This document shows positions 7,625 through 16,469 of a stretch of DNA of 64,000 bases, one piece after another. Every line of letters begins with the position of its first letter. Within the stretch, counting starts at the first letter, position 1. The DNA is from Prauserella_A sp040635515. GTDB lineage: Bacteria; Actinomycetota; Actinomycetes; Mycobacteriales; Pseudonocardiaceae. The notes beneath the pieces were generated by a model that had not been told where the DNA came from, did not search any database, and was given only the letters and a program-made list of their open reading frames with translations. The translations under genes and the position numbers were made by a program. The DNA is taken from contig JBEYHY010000012.1 of the NCBI GenBank assembly GCA_040635515.1, positions 62,001 to 126,000 on the forward strand, given 5' to 3'.

Positions 7625-10072
7625 GTGACCACCGCACCCGCCGATCCGAACGGCATGAGCGACGCCGAGCTGATCTCAGCGGTGCGTGCGGGCACGATCG
7701 CCGCGTACGGAACCCTCTACGAAAGACACGTCTCGGCCGCCTACAACCTGGCCCGCCAGCTGGCGCGTTCCGGCTCCGATGCCGACGACCTCGTTTCGGA
7801 GGCATTCTCGAAGGTTCTCGACACCCTGCGCGCGGGCAAGGGCCCCGACACCGCGTTCCGCGCCTACCTGCTGACCGCCCTGCGGCACACCGCCTACGAC
7901 AAGACGCGCAAGGACAAGCGCGTCGACCTCACCGAGGACATGACCGACACCGCGGTCATGACGGCAGGCGGAGGAAGGGGCGCCGAGGCGCTGACGGTCC
8001 CGTTCGCCGACACCGCGATGGCCGGGCTTGAGCGCTCGCTGGCGGCGAGGGCGTTCGCGAGGCTGCCGGAACGCTGGCAGGCGGTCCTGTGGCACACGGA
8101 GATCGAACAGCAGTCGCCCGCCGAGGTCGCCCCGCTGCTCGGGCTCACCCCCAACGGCGTTTCCGCGCTCGCCTACCGCGCCCGCGAAGGACTCCGCCAG
8201 GCCTACCTCCAGGTCCACCTCGCCGAGATCTCGGCCGAACGGTGCAGGGCGACCGCCGACAAGCTGGGCGCGTGGACCCGCGACGGGCTGTCGAAGCGGG
8301 AACGCGCCCAGGTGGAACAGCACCTCGACAACTGCCCCGACTGCACGGCGCTTGCCGCCGAACTCGCCGACGTCAACGGCGGGCTGCGCGTGTTCATCGC
8401 ACCGCTCGTGCTCGGCGGCGGAGTCACCGGCTACCTCGCGCTCGCCGGCACCGGCAAGGCCGCGGCCGCGGGAGCCGCGGCGGGTACGGCCGCCGCGGGC
8501 TCCGCCGGTGCGGCGGCCGGTGCGCTGACGTCGGGTCCCCGGCAGTTCGTCGGGGTCGCGGCATCCGGGGTCGCGATGGCCGCCGCGGTGGCCATCGCAC
8601 TGACGGCGGGTGGTTCCCCGGAGATCCCCGCCGCCCAGCCACCGCCTCCCGCCGCGATCGAATCCCCCGCTCCGGAGCCGGCGGCTCCACCTCCGCCACC
8701 TCCGGCACCTCCCGCGCAGCAACCGCCGCCGGAGGTTCCGCCCGCGCCTCCCGCACCGCCGCCTCCGGCGCAGCCGCCTCCGCCCGCGCAGCCCGCGCCG
8801 CCGCAGGAGCCACCACCCGCCGTTCCACCGCCCCCCGCCGTCGAGCCACCCCAGGTCACCGCGAGTGCGCCGCCGGAGGGGATCGAACTACTGCCGGGCG
8901 GTTCTCCCGTCGATCTGCCCATCACCGTCCGCAACGACGGAGGCACCGTCTCCGATCCCGTCGGGGTGACGCTGACGCTGCCTCCCGGGGTGAGCGCGGT
9001 CGGACCCGCGAGTGGTGGCGGCGGAGCGCCGGGCAGTGCCGGCAACGCGGGCAGGTCCGACGGTGCCCAGCGTGGCGCGATGGCCGCCCGCCAGAGCGAG
9101 GCGCCGACGACGGTGCGCTGCCCCGGCGGCACCGGCACCGTCACCTGCACGACGGCGGAGGGGCTGCGACCAGGCGCCTCGGCCGTGCTCACCTTCCGGC
9201 TCGTCGCCGCCGAGGACGCGACGTCGGGCGAGGTGACCGGCACGATCAGCTCCGGCAGCCCCGTCGAGGTTTCCATCAAGGTCCCCGTCGCGGTCACCCC
9301 CGTGCAGGACAAGGTGTTCCTGACGGTGGAGAAGGCATTCCACCCGTGGAGTCACACGCTGTACGTGGTCGTGCGCAACGACGGCCCCGTCGCGAGGCAG
9401 GCCGAGATCACCGTCGACGCGCCGGCCAACGACCTCCCGCTCGGCAGCCCCGTCGACTGCGGTGGCGCCGAAGAACTGACCTGCACGACCAAAAAAGCGG
9501 TCGAGCCTGGCGAGACCGCGACGCTGTGGCTCGTGGTCGAGCCCGATCTCGGCACACCCGTCCCGCTCGGCACCGGCGCTTCCCCCGCTGACGACACACG
9601 CCCCGGTCACACCGGCAACGGCGGCGCCGTCGTGACCGTCACCGCGACGCTCGGCAACGCGTCGGCGAGCGAATCGGTGCGCTTCGGCTGCTGGGGTCTG
9701 TGGTGCTACTGGCCCGGCCCGCCCGCCACACCGGATCAGCCGGACCCGACCACGGACCACGCGCCCGCCCCGGACTCCACAACACCGGTGACACCGACAA
9801 CACCAACGACACCGGCGAGCCCGACGGAAACCGGCACCACACCACCGACGTCAACCGAAAGTGGCGGGGAGTCCACGAGCCCGACCACCGAATCACCCAG
9901 CGCGACGACGCCGGAGCATTCCGAAGGTCCCCCGCTCCCGGTGCCGTCCGACTCGACCACGGAAACGACGCCGAGCCACCCGACGACGACGTCGGCGGAA
10001 GGCACGCCCCGCTCCGAAACATCGCAGCCCACAAGGCCGGGGCTGTGGGACTGGTTGCCCTGGCGCCATTAG
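7625..10072 (+). CDS. Giant ECF sigma factor fused to anti-sigma, membrane and extracellular domains
   Basis: 815 residues, far longer than a usual ECF sigma factor (about 200). Sigma region 2 spans about residues 25-95 (SDADDLVSEAFSKVL) and region 4 about 140-205 (SPAEVAPLLGLTPNGVSALAYRARE). A zinc-finger anti-sigma motif, HLDNCPDC, follows near 233-240, then hydrophobic segments near 256-278 and 307-328, a proline-rich spacer (336-415), two beta-rich DUF11/CARDB-like segments with Cys pairs (418-695) and a Thr/Ser/Pro-rich tail. The layout recalls ECF groups with fused zinc-finger/membrane extensions (ECF53-like). The GTG at 7625 is preceded by GGAGAGGAG. It probably senses an envelope signal, with release by proteolysis as the likely mode of control. 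Confidence 0.88.
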   Translation: MTTAPADPNGMSDAELISAVRAGTIAAYGTLYERHVSAAYNLARQLARSGSDADDLVSEAFSKVLDTLRAGKGPDTAFRAYLLTALRHTAYDKTRKDKRVDLTEDMTDTAVMTAGGGRGAEALTVPFADTAMAGLERSLAARAFARLPERWQAVLWHTEIEQQSPAEVAPLLGLTPNGVSALAYRAREGLRQAYLQVHLAEISAERCRATADKLGAWTRDGLSKRERAQVEQHLDNCPDCTALAAELADVNGGLRVFIAPLVLGGGVTGYLALAGTGKAAAAGAAAGTAAAGSAGAAAGALTSGPRQFVGVAASGVAMAAAVAIALTAGGSPEIPAAQPPPPAAIESPAPEPAAPPPPPPAPPAQQPPPEVPPAPPAPPPPAQPPPPAQPAPPQEPPPAVPPPPAVEPPQVTASAPPEGIELLPGGSPVDLPITVRNDGGTVSDPVGVTLTLPPGVSAVGPASGGGGAPGSAGNAGRSDGAQRGAMAARQSEAPTTVRCPGGTGTVTCTTAEGLRPGASAVLTFRLVAAEDATSGEVTGTISSGSPVEVSIKVPVAVTPVQDKVFLTVEKAFHPWSHTLYVVVRNDGPVARQAEITVDAPANDLPLGSPVDCGGAEELTCTTKKAVEPGETATLWLVVEPDLGTPVPLGTGASPADDTRPGHTGNGGAVVTVTATLGNASASESVRFGCWGLWCYWPGPPATPDQPDPTTDHAPAPDSTTPVTPTTPTTPASPTETGTTPPTSTESGGESTSPTTESPSATTPEHSEGPPLPVPSDSTTETTPSHPTTTSAEGTPRSETSQPTRPGLWDWLPWRH

Positions 10073-10090
10073 GCGCCACCGGCAACTCAG

Positions 10091-10096
10091 TAGACT
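10091..10096 (+). promoter_or_regulatory. Putative -10 box of a leaderless GtrA transcript
   Basis: TAGACT lies exactly 6 bases before the GTG start and there is no Shine-Dalgarno, the spacing expected when transcription begins at the start codon. No clear -35 is visible. Confidence 0.45.
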
Positions 10097-10102
10097 GCGG
10101 TC

Positions 10103-10630
10103 GTGGCCGTTGTCGAACGCGTACTCTCCCGAGTACCCAAGCCGTTACGCTTGGTATTGATCCGGCACCGGGAGCTGCTGAAATTCGCGATCGTCGGCGG
10201 CACGACATTCCTGGTCGACAACGGCGTCTGGTACCTGCTCAAGTTGTCCGTGCTGGAATCGCGACCGACCACCGCCAAAGGCCTGGCGATCATGGTCGCG
10301 ACGGTCGTTTCGTATTTCCTGAACCGCGAGTGGTCATTCCGCACCAGGGGCGGGCGCAGCCGTACCCCCGAGGCCGTGTTGTTCTTCATCATCAGCGGAA
10401 TCGCGGTGGCACTGAACCTGATTCCGCTGTACGCCTCGCGCTATTTCCTGCATCTCGAAGTGCCGCACGTCTCCAGGTTCGTTCAGGAATTCGCCGACTT
10501 CGCGAGCGGTTCGGTCATCGGCATGCTCATCGCGATGGTGTTCCGGTTCTGGGCATTCAAGAAATGGGTGTTCCCCGACTCGCTCGGCAGGCGCAGGCGG
10601 GAAGACCAACTGGACCCCGCCGCCGACTGA
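10103..10630 (+). CDS. GtrA-family membrane protein
   Basis: 175 residues with four predicted helices, the normal GtrA size. Family hallmarks include the first helix KFAIVGGTTFLVDNGVWYLL and the segment ATVVSYFLNREWSF. GtrA proteins are thought to help flip polyprenyl-linked sugars for envelope glycosylation; a homologue (Rv3277) sits at the equivalent place in the M. tuberculosis purK-birA-accD5 region. A role alongside the nearby GT87 enzyme is possible but not shown. The start is GTG 10103, 6 bases after a TAGACT box. Confidence 0.85.
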   Translation: MAVVERVLSRVPKPLRLVLIRHRELLKFAIVGGTTFLVDNGVWYLLKLSVLESRPTTAKGLAIMVATVVSYFLNREWSFRTRGGRSRTPEAVLFFIISGIAVALNLIPLYASRYFLHLEVPHVSRFVQEFADFASGSVIGMLIAMVFRFWAFKKWVFPDSLGRRRREDQLDPAAD

Positions 10631-10654
10631 GCGCGTCTCGGTTCCAGGCCGCCG

Positions 10655-11938
10655 TCAGCGAGGAACGCGTTCGGCGGGCCAGCTGACGCCGGGAACGTCG
10701 GCGGGCCGGGGCACCCTGAGGAAGAGACTGAACGTGGCGGGCCGCTTGACCGACAGTTCGAGCCTGCCGCCGTCGGCCTCCGCGAGGGCTCTCGCCAGCG
10801 CGAGACCGACGCCGGTCGACCCGCCTCCCGAGAACCCTCGCTCGAAGATGTGCGGCGCGAGCTCGTCGGGCACTCCAGCGCCCGTGTCGTGCACCTCGAC
10901 CACGACCGTGCCCTCCGCCTCACCTTTGCGGGCGGTCACGGTGACCGTGCCGTCGCCGTGCCGCAGGGCGTTGTCCAGCAGCACGCCGATCACCTCGCGC
11001 AGCCGGGCAGGCGTCGCCCTCACGACGAGTCCCTCGCCGACGCGAAGCCGCAGGGTCCGTCCCTCGGCTTTGAGCAACTGCCGCCATTCCTCCGCCGCTT
11101 CCGGCAGCATCCTGGAGAGTCCCACCGGCTCCGCGCCGACCTCGCTCGCCGCCCTCGCCGCGGCGAGCAGTTCGTCGAGCGCCTCGGCGAGCCGGTCGGC
11201 CTGCTCCTGCGCCGCCTGCGCCTCCTCGACGACGTCGGTATCGGGATGCGTCGTCAAGGCCTCCAGCCGCAACTGCAGCGCGGTCAGCCTGCTGCGCAAC
11301 TGGTGCGAAACGTCACCGACCAGTTGTCGTTCCCGCTGCACGAGCTGCGCGAGCGCCGATGCCGACGCGTCGAGCGCGTCGGCGACCATGTCCAGTTCGC
11401 CGACCTGGTAGCGGCGGCCGTCCGGCCGGAAGTCACCGCCGCCGAGCTTCGCGGCCCTGTCGGCGACGTGCCGCAGCGGCTGGGCCAGCCTGCGCGCGGT
11501 GACGGTAGCCACGACGGTGCCGGTACCGACGGACAACACCACGAGCAGGATCACCGCGATGGCGACCTGAGTCTGCCTCGTCTGCAGCGGCCCGGCCGGG
11601 ATCGCCAGCTCCACCGTGCCGCCCTTGGCGATGGGCACGCTCTCCACCACGACATCGGCGCCCGGATCGGAGCCGAAGGTCATCGGCGCGGTGTTCGGCT
11701 GCCTGACGGTCAGCAGGCCCGATTCGGGGACGGCCGCCCTCACCGGGTCGAGGTCGAGCGAGCGGTTGTCGGCGAGCTGCTCGTCGAGTGTGGCCGCGAT
11801 GCGCTGGGCATTGGAGGCCAGATCCTCCCTGGCGATGTTGTCGACCAGCAGCCAGCCGGTCACCCCGAGCGGGCTGCCGAGCGCGGCACCGGTGACCGCG
11901 ACCGCCAGCAGGATGGCAAGGAGGATCCGCCGTCGCAT
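10655..11938 (-). CDS. Sensor histidine kinase
   Basis: 427 residues from the ATG at 11938, which opens directly into the first membrane helix and lies 10 bases after the response-regulator stop. Order: TM1 (about 5-27), extracytoplasmic sensor domain (about 120 residues, no recognisable fold), TM2, HAMP, dimerisation domain with the phospho-acceptor in GDVSHQLRSRL, and a catalytic ATP domain with N box LLDNALRHGDG, G1 DTGAGVP and G2 FSGGGSTGVGLALA. It should phosphorylate the regulator encoded immediately upstream. The signal is unknown. Confidence 0.9.
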   Translation of the reverse strand: MRRRILLAILLAVAVTGAALGSPLGVTGWLLVDNIAREDLASNAQRIAATLDEQLADNRSLDLDPVRAAVPESGLLTVRQPNTAPMTFGSDPGADVVVESVPIAKGGTVELAIPAGPLQTRQTQVAIAVILLVVLSVGTGTVVATVTARRLAQPLRHVADRAAKLGGGDFRPDGRRYQVGELDMVADALDASASALAQLVQRERQLVGDVSHQLRSRLTALQLRLEALTTHPDTDVVEEAQAAQEQADRLAEALDELLAAARAASEVGAEPVGLSRMLPEAAEEWRQLLKAEGRTLRLRVGEGLVVRATPARLREVIGVLLDNALRHGDGTVTVTARKGEAEGTVVVEVHDTGAGVPDELAPHIFERGFSGGGSTGVGLALARALAEADGGRLELSVKRPATFSLFLRVPRPADVPGVSWPAERVPR

Positions 11939-11948
11939 CGTTTCCTTG

Positions 11949-12632
11949 TCACTCCGTGTTGAACCGGAAGCCGACACCCCGGACGGTGGCGATGTGCTCC
12001 TCGGCCGCTCGCTTGCCCGAACCGTTGTCACCGGCGAGTGCGAGTTTGCGGCGCAGCCACGACATGTGCATGTCGAGGGTCTTCGACGTCTTCGATTCGA
12101 GGTCGTTCCAGACCTCTGACAGGATCTCCTCCCTGCTCACCACGTGTCCCGCCCTGCTCATCAGCACCCTGAGCAGTTCGAACTCCTTGTTGGCGAGCTG
12201 GACCTCACGACCGTCGACGGTGACCAGCCTCGCGCCGAGGTCCATCCGGACCCCTCCGGTGTCGAGTACCTCCGGCGCCCTCCTGCGCAACAGTGCGCGG
12301 ATGCGCGCGAGCAGCTCGGCGAGCCGGAACGGCTTGGCGACGTAGTCGTCGGCTCCCGCATCGAGGCCCACCACGAAATCGACCTCGTCGGTGCGGGCGG
12401 TCAGCATCAGTACCGGCAGATCGGTTCCGTCCGCACGCAGCCTGCGGCACACCTCCAGCCCGTCCATGCCGGGCAGGCCGAGGTCGAGCACAAGCAGGTC
12501 GACGCGGTCGCGCGACGTCCGCTGCAACGCCGACGGGCCGTCGCCGACAACCGTCACCTCGTAGCCCTCGCGTTGCAGCGCCCGGGACAGCGGCTCGGCG
12601 ATCGCCGGGTCGTCTTCGGCAAGTAGGACCAT
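11949..12632 (-). CDS. OmpR/PhoB-family response regulator
   Basis: 227 residues. The receiver domain has the acidic pair at residues 7-8, phospho-acceptor Asp50 in LDLGLPG and the switch lysine in AKPF; a winged-helix DNA-binding domain follows (NKEFELLRVL, ending RGVGFRF). The ATG at 12632 is chosen over an opening at 12665 because AGGTGA precedes it and the receiver starts at once. A TAAAGT box about 20 bases upstream may be the promoter. The histidine kinase follows 10 bases downstream, so the pair is co-transcribed. Targets are unknown. Confidence 0.92.
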   Translation of the reverse strand: MVLLAEDDPAIAEPLSRALQREGYEVTVVGDGPSALQRTSRDRVDLLVLDLGLPGMDGLEVCRRLRADGTDLPVLMLTARTDEVDFVVGLDAGADDYVAKPFRLAELLARIRALLRRRAPEVLDTGGVRMDLGARLVTVDGREVQLANKEFELLRVLMSRAGHVVSREEILSEVWNDLESKTSKTLDMHMSWLRRKLALAGDNGSGKRAAEEHIATVRGVGFRFNTE

Positions 12633-12680
12633 GCTCACCTGGCCAACTTTACGGCGGCACCCCATGAAACCATCGTCACC

Positions 12681-13472
12681 GTGTCAAGGTATTCCGCCGA
12701 CCTGCGGCTGGCCGCTCAGCTCGCCGACGCCGCCGACGCCATCACCACCGCCCGCTTCAGGGCGCAGGACCTCGCGGTGCGCAGCAAACCGGACCGCACC
12801 CCGGTGACCGACGCCGACACGGCGGTCGAGGACGCCATCAGGGAGTTGCTCGGCGCACATCGGCCGCAGGACGCCATCGCGGGTGAGGAAGGCGGAGGGG
12901 TCGCCGGGACGCGGGGCAGAGTGTGGCTGCTCGACCCCATCGACGGGACGAAGAACTTCCTGCGCGGCGCCCCGGTGTGGGCGACGCTGATCGCGCTCGT
13001 CGACGACGGCGAGCCCGTGGTGGGAATGGTCAGCGCTCCCCTGCTCGGCCGCCGCTGGTGGGCGGCGAGCGGCGAGGGCGCGTGGCTCGCCGACAGCGCG
13101 GGCGAGCACCGGCTCTCGGTGTCGGCGGTGCCGGAACTGTCCGACGCCTACCTTTCGACGACGGACCTCGGCTCGTGGGTGGAACACCACTCGCGCGAGG
13201 CATATCTCGGGCTCGTCGACGCCTGCTGGGAAAGCAGGGCCTTCGGCGACTTCTGGCAGCACTGCCTCGTCGCCGAAGGGGTTCTCGACGTCGCGGCCGA
13301 GCCGATCGTCAACCCGTGGGACGTCGCGCCCGCCCAGATCCTGGTGACCGAGGCAGGCGGCCGGTTCACCGACCTCACCGGCACAGCGCGCTTCGACGGC
13401 GGTTCCGCGCTGGCGACGAACGGGCTCGTGCACGACGCCGCGCTCGCGCTCGTCGGCCTGCCGCGTCAGTGA
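12681..13472 (+). CDS. hisN: Histidinol-phosphatase, inositol monophosphatase family
   Basis: 263 residues. The Mg2+-dependent inositol-monophosphatase fold is shown by GEEGGG, the metal motif DPIDGTKNF and the C-terminal PWDVAPAQILVTEAGG, where actinobacterial HisN proteins carry WDxAP. It would dephosphorylate L-histidinol phosphate in histidine biosynthesis; a broader inositol-phosphate or fructose-1,6-bisphosphate phosphatase role cannot be excluded. Start GTG 12681; AACCAT 7 bases upstream is a weak candidate -10. The gene ends 3 bases before the convergent toxin-cassette gene. Confidence 0.85.
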   Translation: MSRYSADLRLAAQLADAADAITTARFRAQDLAVRSKPDRTPVTDADTAVEDAIRELLGAHRPQDAIAGEEGGGVAGTRGRVWLLDPIDGTKNFLRGAPVWATLIALVDDGEPVVGMVSAPLLGRRWWAASGEGAWLADSAGEHRLSVSAVPELSDAYLSTTDLGSWVEHHSREAYLGLVDACWESRAFGDFWQHCLVAEGVLDVAAEPIVNPWDVAPAQILVTEAGGRFTDLTGTARFDGGSALATNGLVHDAALALVGLPRQ

Positions 13473-13475
13473 GAG

Positions 13476-13757
13476 TCAGGGAAGTACGCCGACCGCGCCC
13501 CGGGCGACCTGAGCCCAGGCGAGCCTTCCGAACAGGTAGTGGCAGGCGACCTGCTCGCTGGTGAACCGCGCCCAGTCGTAGCGGTTGCCCTGCTCGCGCC
13601 AGAACACCTCCCAGGTGGGTTCCGCCTGTTCAGTGCTGCCGCCTTCGTCGTCACCGCGCAGGAGACACCACGTGTTGTCGGCTTCGGCGCCGATCGACAC
13701 CACCTCGTGCGGAACACCGACGGCTTCGAGCCACCGCATGATCGACTCCGTGTTCAC
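13476..13757 (-). CDS. Putative immunity protein for the adjacent TNT-domain toxin
   Basis: 93 residues, soluble, acidic and rich in Trp and aromatic residues. The GTG at 13757 overlaps the toxin stop in a GTGA, so translation is coupled. The 3' position directly behind a TNT-domain gene is where immunity factors sit; in M. tuberculosis a small cytosolic protein (IFT, Rv3902c) neutralises the CpnT toxin. The segment RYDWARFTSEQVACHYLFGRL recalls small proteins found beside such toxins. I see no other domain, so function rests on position. Confidence 0.7.
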   Translation of the reverse strand: MNTESIMRWLEAVGVPHEVVSIGAEADNTWCLLRGDDEGGSTEQAEPTWEVFWREQGNRYDWARFTSEQVACHYLFGRLAWAQVARGAVGVLP

Positions 13758-15508
13758 TGCCTCTCCTCGAACGTGATGTCGGCAAGGTAGCCGAGGGTCA
13801 CCAGCTCCGCCGCCGAATAGACGGAGCGGTAGCGCACCCCGCCGCCCGGCGAACCGAACCAGGCCGCGGAGACCGCCTTCCACACCGGCACCTGGCGCAG
13901 TACCCGGTAGCGCCGGTACCCGGCGTCGAGGTGCGCCGACGGCAGCGACCGCTCCGCGAAGGACGTCCCGTCGGCGGCGAAGATCCTGCCATGAGCGGTG
14001 CCGAAGCGGTCGAGTTCGGTGCCCTCGCCGAGCAGCACCGGTTCGGCGGCTTCCAGCCCGCCCTCGGGATACCGCTCGGCGGGCGGCCACGCGTACTCCG
14101 GCCTCTCGCCGTCCTGCACGAGATAACGGCGATCCCACTCCTCGCGCGACAGCGCGGGCTCCCCGCCCGGCGGGTCGTGGCCTTCGGTGAGCGAGGCAGG
14201 CGGCCGGGGCAGCACCGTGGCCGGTGGCGGGGCAGGCTGGCGCCAGCCGTTGCGCAGCCACGCAAGCGCCTGCCCCGGGTCGATGTCCGAGGAGTCCGGA
14301 TGATCGTGAGGCGCGAAGCGCAGCCACGGCGCGCACGCGCGTTCCCCTTCCGGAACGGGCAGTTGCCTCGCGGGCCGGTCCGTCGCGACCGGCAGGTGGC
14401 CGATGGGGAACATGTGCACGACGAACAGTGCGACGATGCTCTGCCGTTCCTGCCGGGGAGAACCGACCGGAACGGGAGCCTCCCGCGCCCGTGGCCGCAC
14501 CGGTTCGGGAATGGGCCCCGGCAGGGGGTAGCGCGGTTGCGCGGAGGGACCCCAGTTCACCGGTGCGGGAGCCTGCGGATACACCGGCGCGTACGGCGCG
14601 CCGTAGGGAACCTGACCGATCGGCGGGACCTGGTAGTGCTGGCCGCCGAAGGGCTGCGCGCCGTAGTGCTGCGGAACGAACTGGCCCTGCACGGGGTGAG
14701 CGCCCGGCGCACCGGCGAATCCGGAGAGCTGAGTCTGGGAAGGCGGGGTCGGTATGCCCGCGGCGGGCGGTATCGAGATGCCGCTCGGCGGCGTCGGTAC
14801 GTCGTCGAAACCGCCCTGGGAGAGAAAACCGCCGTAGCTCGCGGCGGGAGTGCCTCTCGGCGGGGTGGGTACGTCGGGGAGCCTGATCGGCCCGGTGCCC
14901 TCGTCCACGCTGCTGCCGCTGCCGGTCCTGTCGTCACTCCCGGCCGTTTCGCTCCCCTGCTCGCCGTCATCAGCCGCACCGTGAGCGGCGTCGCCGGAGC
15001 TCGCCGGCTCGTCGGGGAACACACCCTCGCCCGCGAGTTCGTCGCTGATCGCGCCCAGCTTTGCCGCGAAACCACGCAACGAGGTGTCCAGCCCCGCCAG
15101 CGCAAACGGGTGCCCCGCCTCGACGGCGGCCACGACCGCGTCCCTGTTCTTCGCGGCCTCGACGAGGTACCCGACCATGTCGGCCTTCGCCGCCGCGATG
15201 CGCTCCGCGAGCTGATCGAGCCTGCCCGCCGCCTCCTCCGCTTCGCGCACGACGGTAGCGAATCGTCCCGTTTCCGGGGTGAGCAAACCGGCGAGCCGCG
15301 CATGGGCACCTTGGCCCGCCGCGGCGGAAAGCGCTTCGGTGACCTTGCCACCGGCCGCCTCCACCTCGGCGGCCAGCGTGCCCAGTTCGGCGGCCGCCGT
15401 GCGCCACGCACCGGCCTGTTCCCTCAGCGCGTCCTCGTCGCCGTCAGGCCACCGCGCACCCGTCGCACTCGCGATGTCGGCGAGTTCGGCGGGCAACTCG
15501 ATTCCCAT
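13754..15508 (-). CDS. TNT-domain (NAD+ glycohydrolase-type) toxin with WXG-like N-terminus
   Basis: 584 residues. The first 170 form an alanine-rich alpha-helical domain resembling the WXG100-like N-terminus of CpnT; a long Pro/Gly/Gln linker follows (about 190-370). The last 100 residues carry the tuberculosis necrotizing toxin signature: ELDRFGTAHGRIF, FAERSLP, VSAAWFGSPGGG and AELVTLGYL. Known TNT enzymes destroy NAD+ after export by type VII-like routes. Oddly, the conserved Gln in the family's GGGxQY motif is Arg here (GGGVRYRS), which may lower or change activity. It is third in a four-gene coupled cassette, with the putative immunity gene immediately downstream. No signal peptide is present. 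Confidence 0.85.
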   Translation of the reverse strand: MGIELPAELADIASATGARWPDGDEDALREQAGAWRTAAAELGTLAAEVEAAGGKVTEALSAAAGQGAHARLAGLLTPETGRFATVVREAEEAAGRLDQLAERIAAAKADMVGYLVEAAKNRDAVVAAVEAGHPFALAGLDTSLRGFAAKLGAISDELAGEGVFPDEPASSGDAAHGAADDGEQGSETAGSDDRTGSGSSVDEGTGPIRLPDVPTPPRGTPAASYGGFLSQGGFDDVPTPPSGISIPPAAGIPTPPSQTQLSGFAGAPGAHPVQGQFVPQHYGAQPFGGQHYQVPPIGQVPYGAPYAPVYPQAPAPVNWGPSAQPRYPLPGPIPEPVRPRAREAPVPVGSPRQERQSIVALFVVHMFPIGHLPVATDRPARQLPVPEGERACAPWLRFAPHDHPDSSDIDPGQALAWLRNGWRQPAPPPATVLPRPPASLTEGHDPPGGEPALSREEWDRRYLVQDGERPEYAWPPAERYPEGGLEAAEPVLLGEGTELDRFGTAHGRIFAADGTSFAERSLPSAHLDAGYRRYRVLRQVPVWKAVSAAWFGSPGGGVRYRSVYSAAELVTLGYLADITFEERQ

Positions 15509-15516
15509 GCCTCCGC

Positions 15517-15876
15517 CTATCCGGCCCTGCCCGGGTCACCGGGCTTCCCCGCGCCACCTTCGGCGGCGCTGAACGCGGCAATAGTGTCAGCGACCTCGAT
15601 GGCCGCGGAATTGTCCGCGTCGCGATACGCGGCCGCCGCCCCGGCTAGTGCCTCGCCGGTCCCCGCGAGCTCGGTCTCGATCGCGTCGATCCGGTCGAGC
15701 GCGTCCGCGAAAGGCCCCACTCCGTCCGTACCTCCGGCAGTGCGGGCGAGCGCCGTACGCAGCCGGGCTGAAATGGTGTCCACCCGCTCGGCGAATCCGG
15801 CGAAGTCGGCGGCGAGCACGGAAAGCCTGCCCGGATCGGCTTCGAACGAGCCCACTCCGGATGCGCGGTCGTTCAT
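15517..15876 (-). CDS. WXG100/ESX-like small helical protein of the toxin cassette
   Basis: 119 residues, predicted all-helical with heptad-like Ala/Leu spacing and an Asp/Gly-rich flexible tail. The ATG at 15876 overlaps the stop of the upstream gene in an ATGA, so I prefer it to the in-frame ATG at 15891. The FEADPGRL start and central helix pair resemble type VII secretion partner proteins, although a strict WXG turn is absent. It probably chaperones or accompanies the TNT toxin during export. Confidence 0.65.
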   Translation of the reverse strand: MNDRASGVGSFEADPGRLSVLAADFAGFAERVDTISARLRTALARTAGGTDGVGPFADALDRIDAIETELAGTGEALAGAAAAYRDADNSAAIEVADTIAAFSAAEGGAGKPGDPGRAG

Positions 15877-16313
15877 CGCGTGCGCGGCCAATCGGCCTCC
15901 TCAAGCCAGCTTTGATCTTCGAAACTCTCGTCGTCGTCGGCGAGGCCCGGCTCGCCGGGCTCGCGCCCTTCGAGGCCGGCCGCGCCGAGCAGCAGTGCCC
16001 GCGCGTCCGTTCCCTCGGGCAGGGCCGGGGCCAGCAGATCTCCCGCGCCCGCGACGGCTTTGCCTCCCGCCACGGTGGCGGCCTCCACGATGTGCGCGGC
16101 CAGCTCGGCTGGCCGGTAGCGTTCGTAGGCTTCGTCGGCGATGACCAGGCCGGTGAGCGTTCCTCGCGCCCCGACCGTCGCGGTCACCATGCCGTCGGCG
16201 CTGCTGGCCGACTCGCTGAAAGCGGCGAGCTCGCGCTGCACGGAGGCGAGCTGTTCCCTGCTGCGGTGATAGTCGGCGAGCAACGCATCCACCTGCGCAC
16301 GATGGTCGGTCAC
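15873..16313 (-). CDS. YbaB/EbfC-family protein at the head of the toxin cassette
   Basis: 146 residues. A helical segment (DHRAQVDALLADYHRSREQ) followed by a beta region (MVTATVGARGTLTGLVI) and another helix matches the YbaB/EbfC fold, which binds DNA in classical members but appears in many actinobacterial type VII-associated loci with unknown role. The C-terminal 45 residues are acidic and unstructured. The GTG at 16313 has a GGGAGG Shine-Dalgarno; the longer frame to 16397 lacks one. It is the first gene of the toxin operon; the 156 bases upstream hold its promoter, which I cannot pinpoint. Confidence 0.72.
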   Translation of the reverse strand: MTDHRAQVDALLADYHRSREQLASVQRELAAFSESASSADGMVTATVGARGTLTGLVIADEAYERYRPAELAAHIVEAATVAGGKAVAGAGDLLAPALPEGTDARALLLGAAGLEGREPGEPGLADDDESFEDQSWLEEADWPRTR

Positions 16314-16469
16314 GGGCCCTCCCGACACTCGTTGGTTCTTTGGTACAGCAGTCGGCTGCGCCTGAGACGCAGCGAAGGCCCGCGCGGTTCCTTCCACTAT
16401 CGGATCGTTGTCCGGTCTGACGGTGATTCACCTCATCGGCGGACGGCAGTCGTACCCGCCGGGCTCCCG

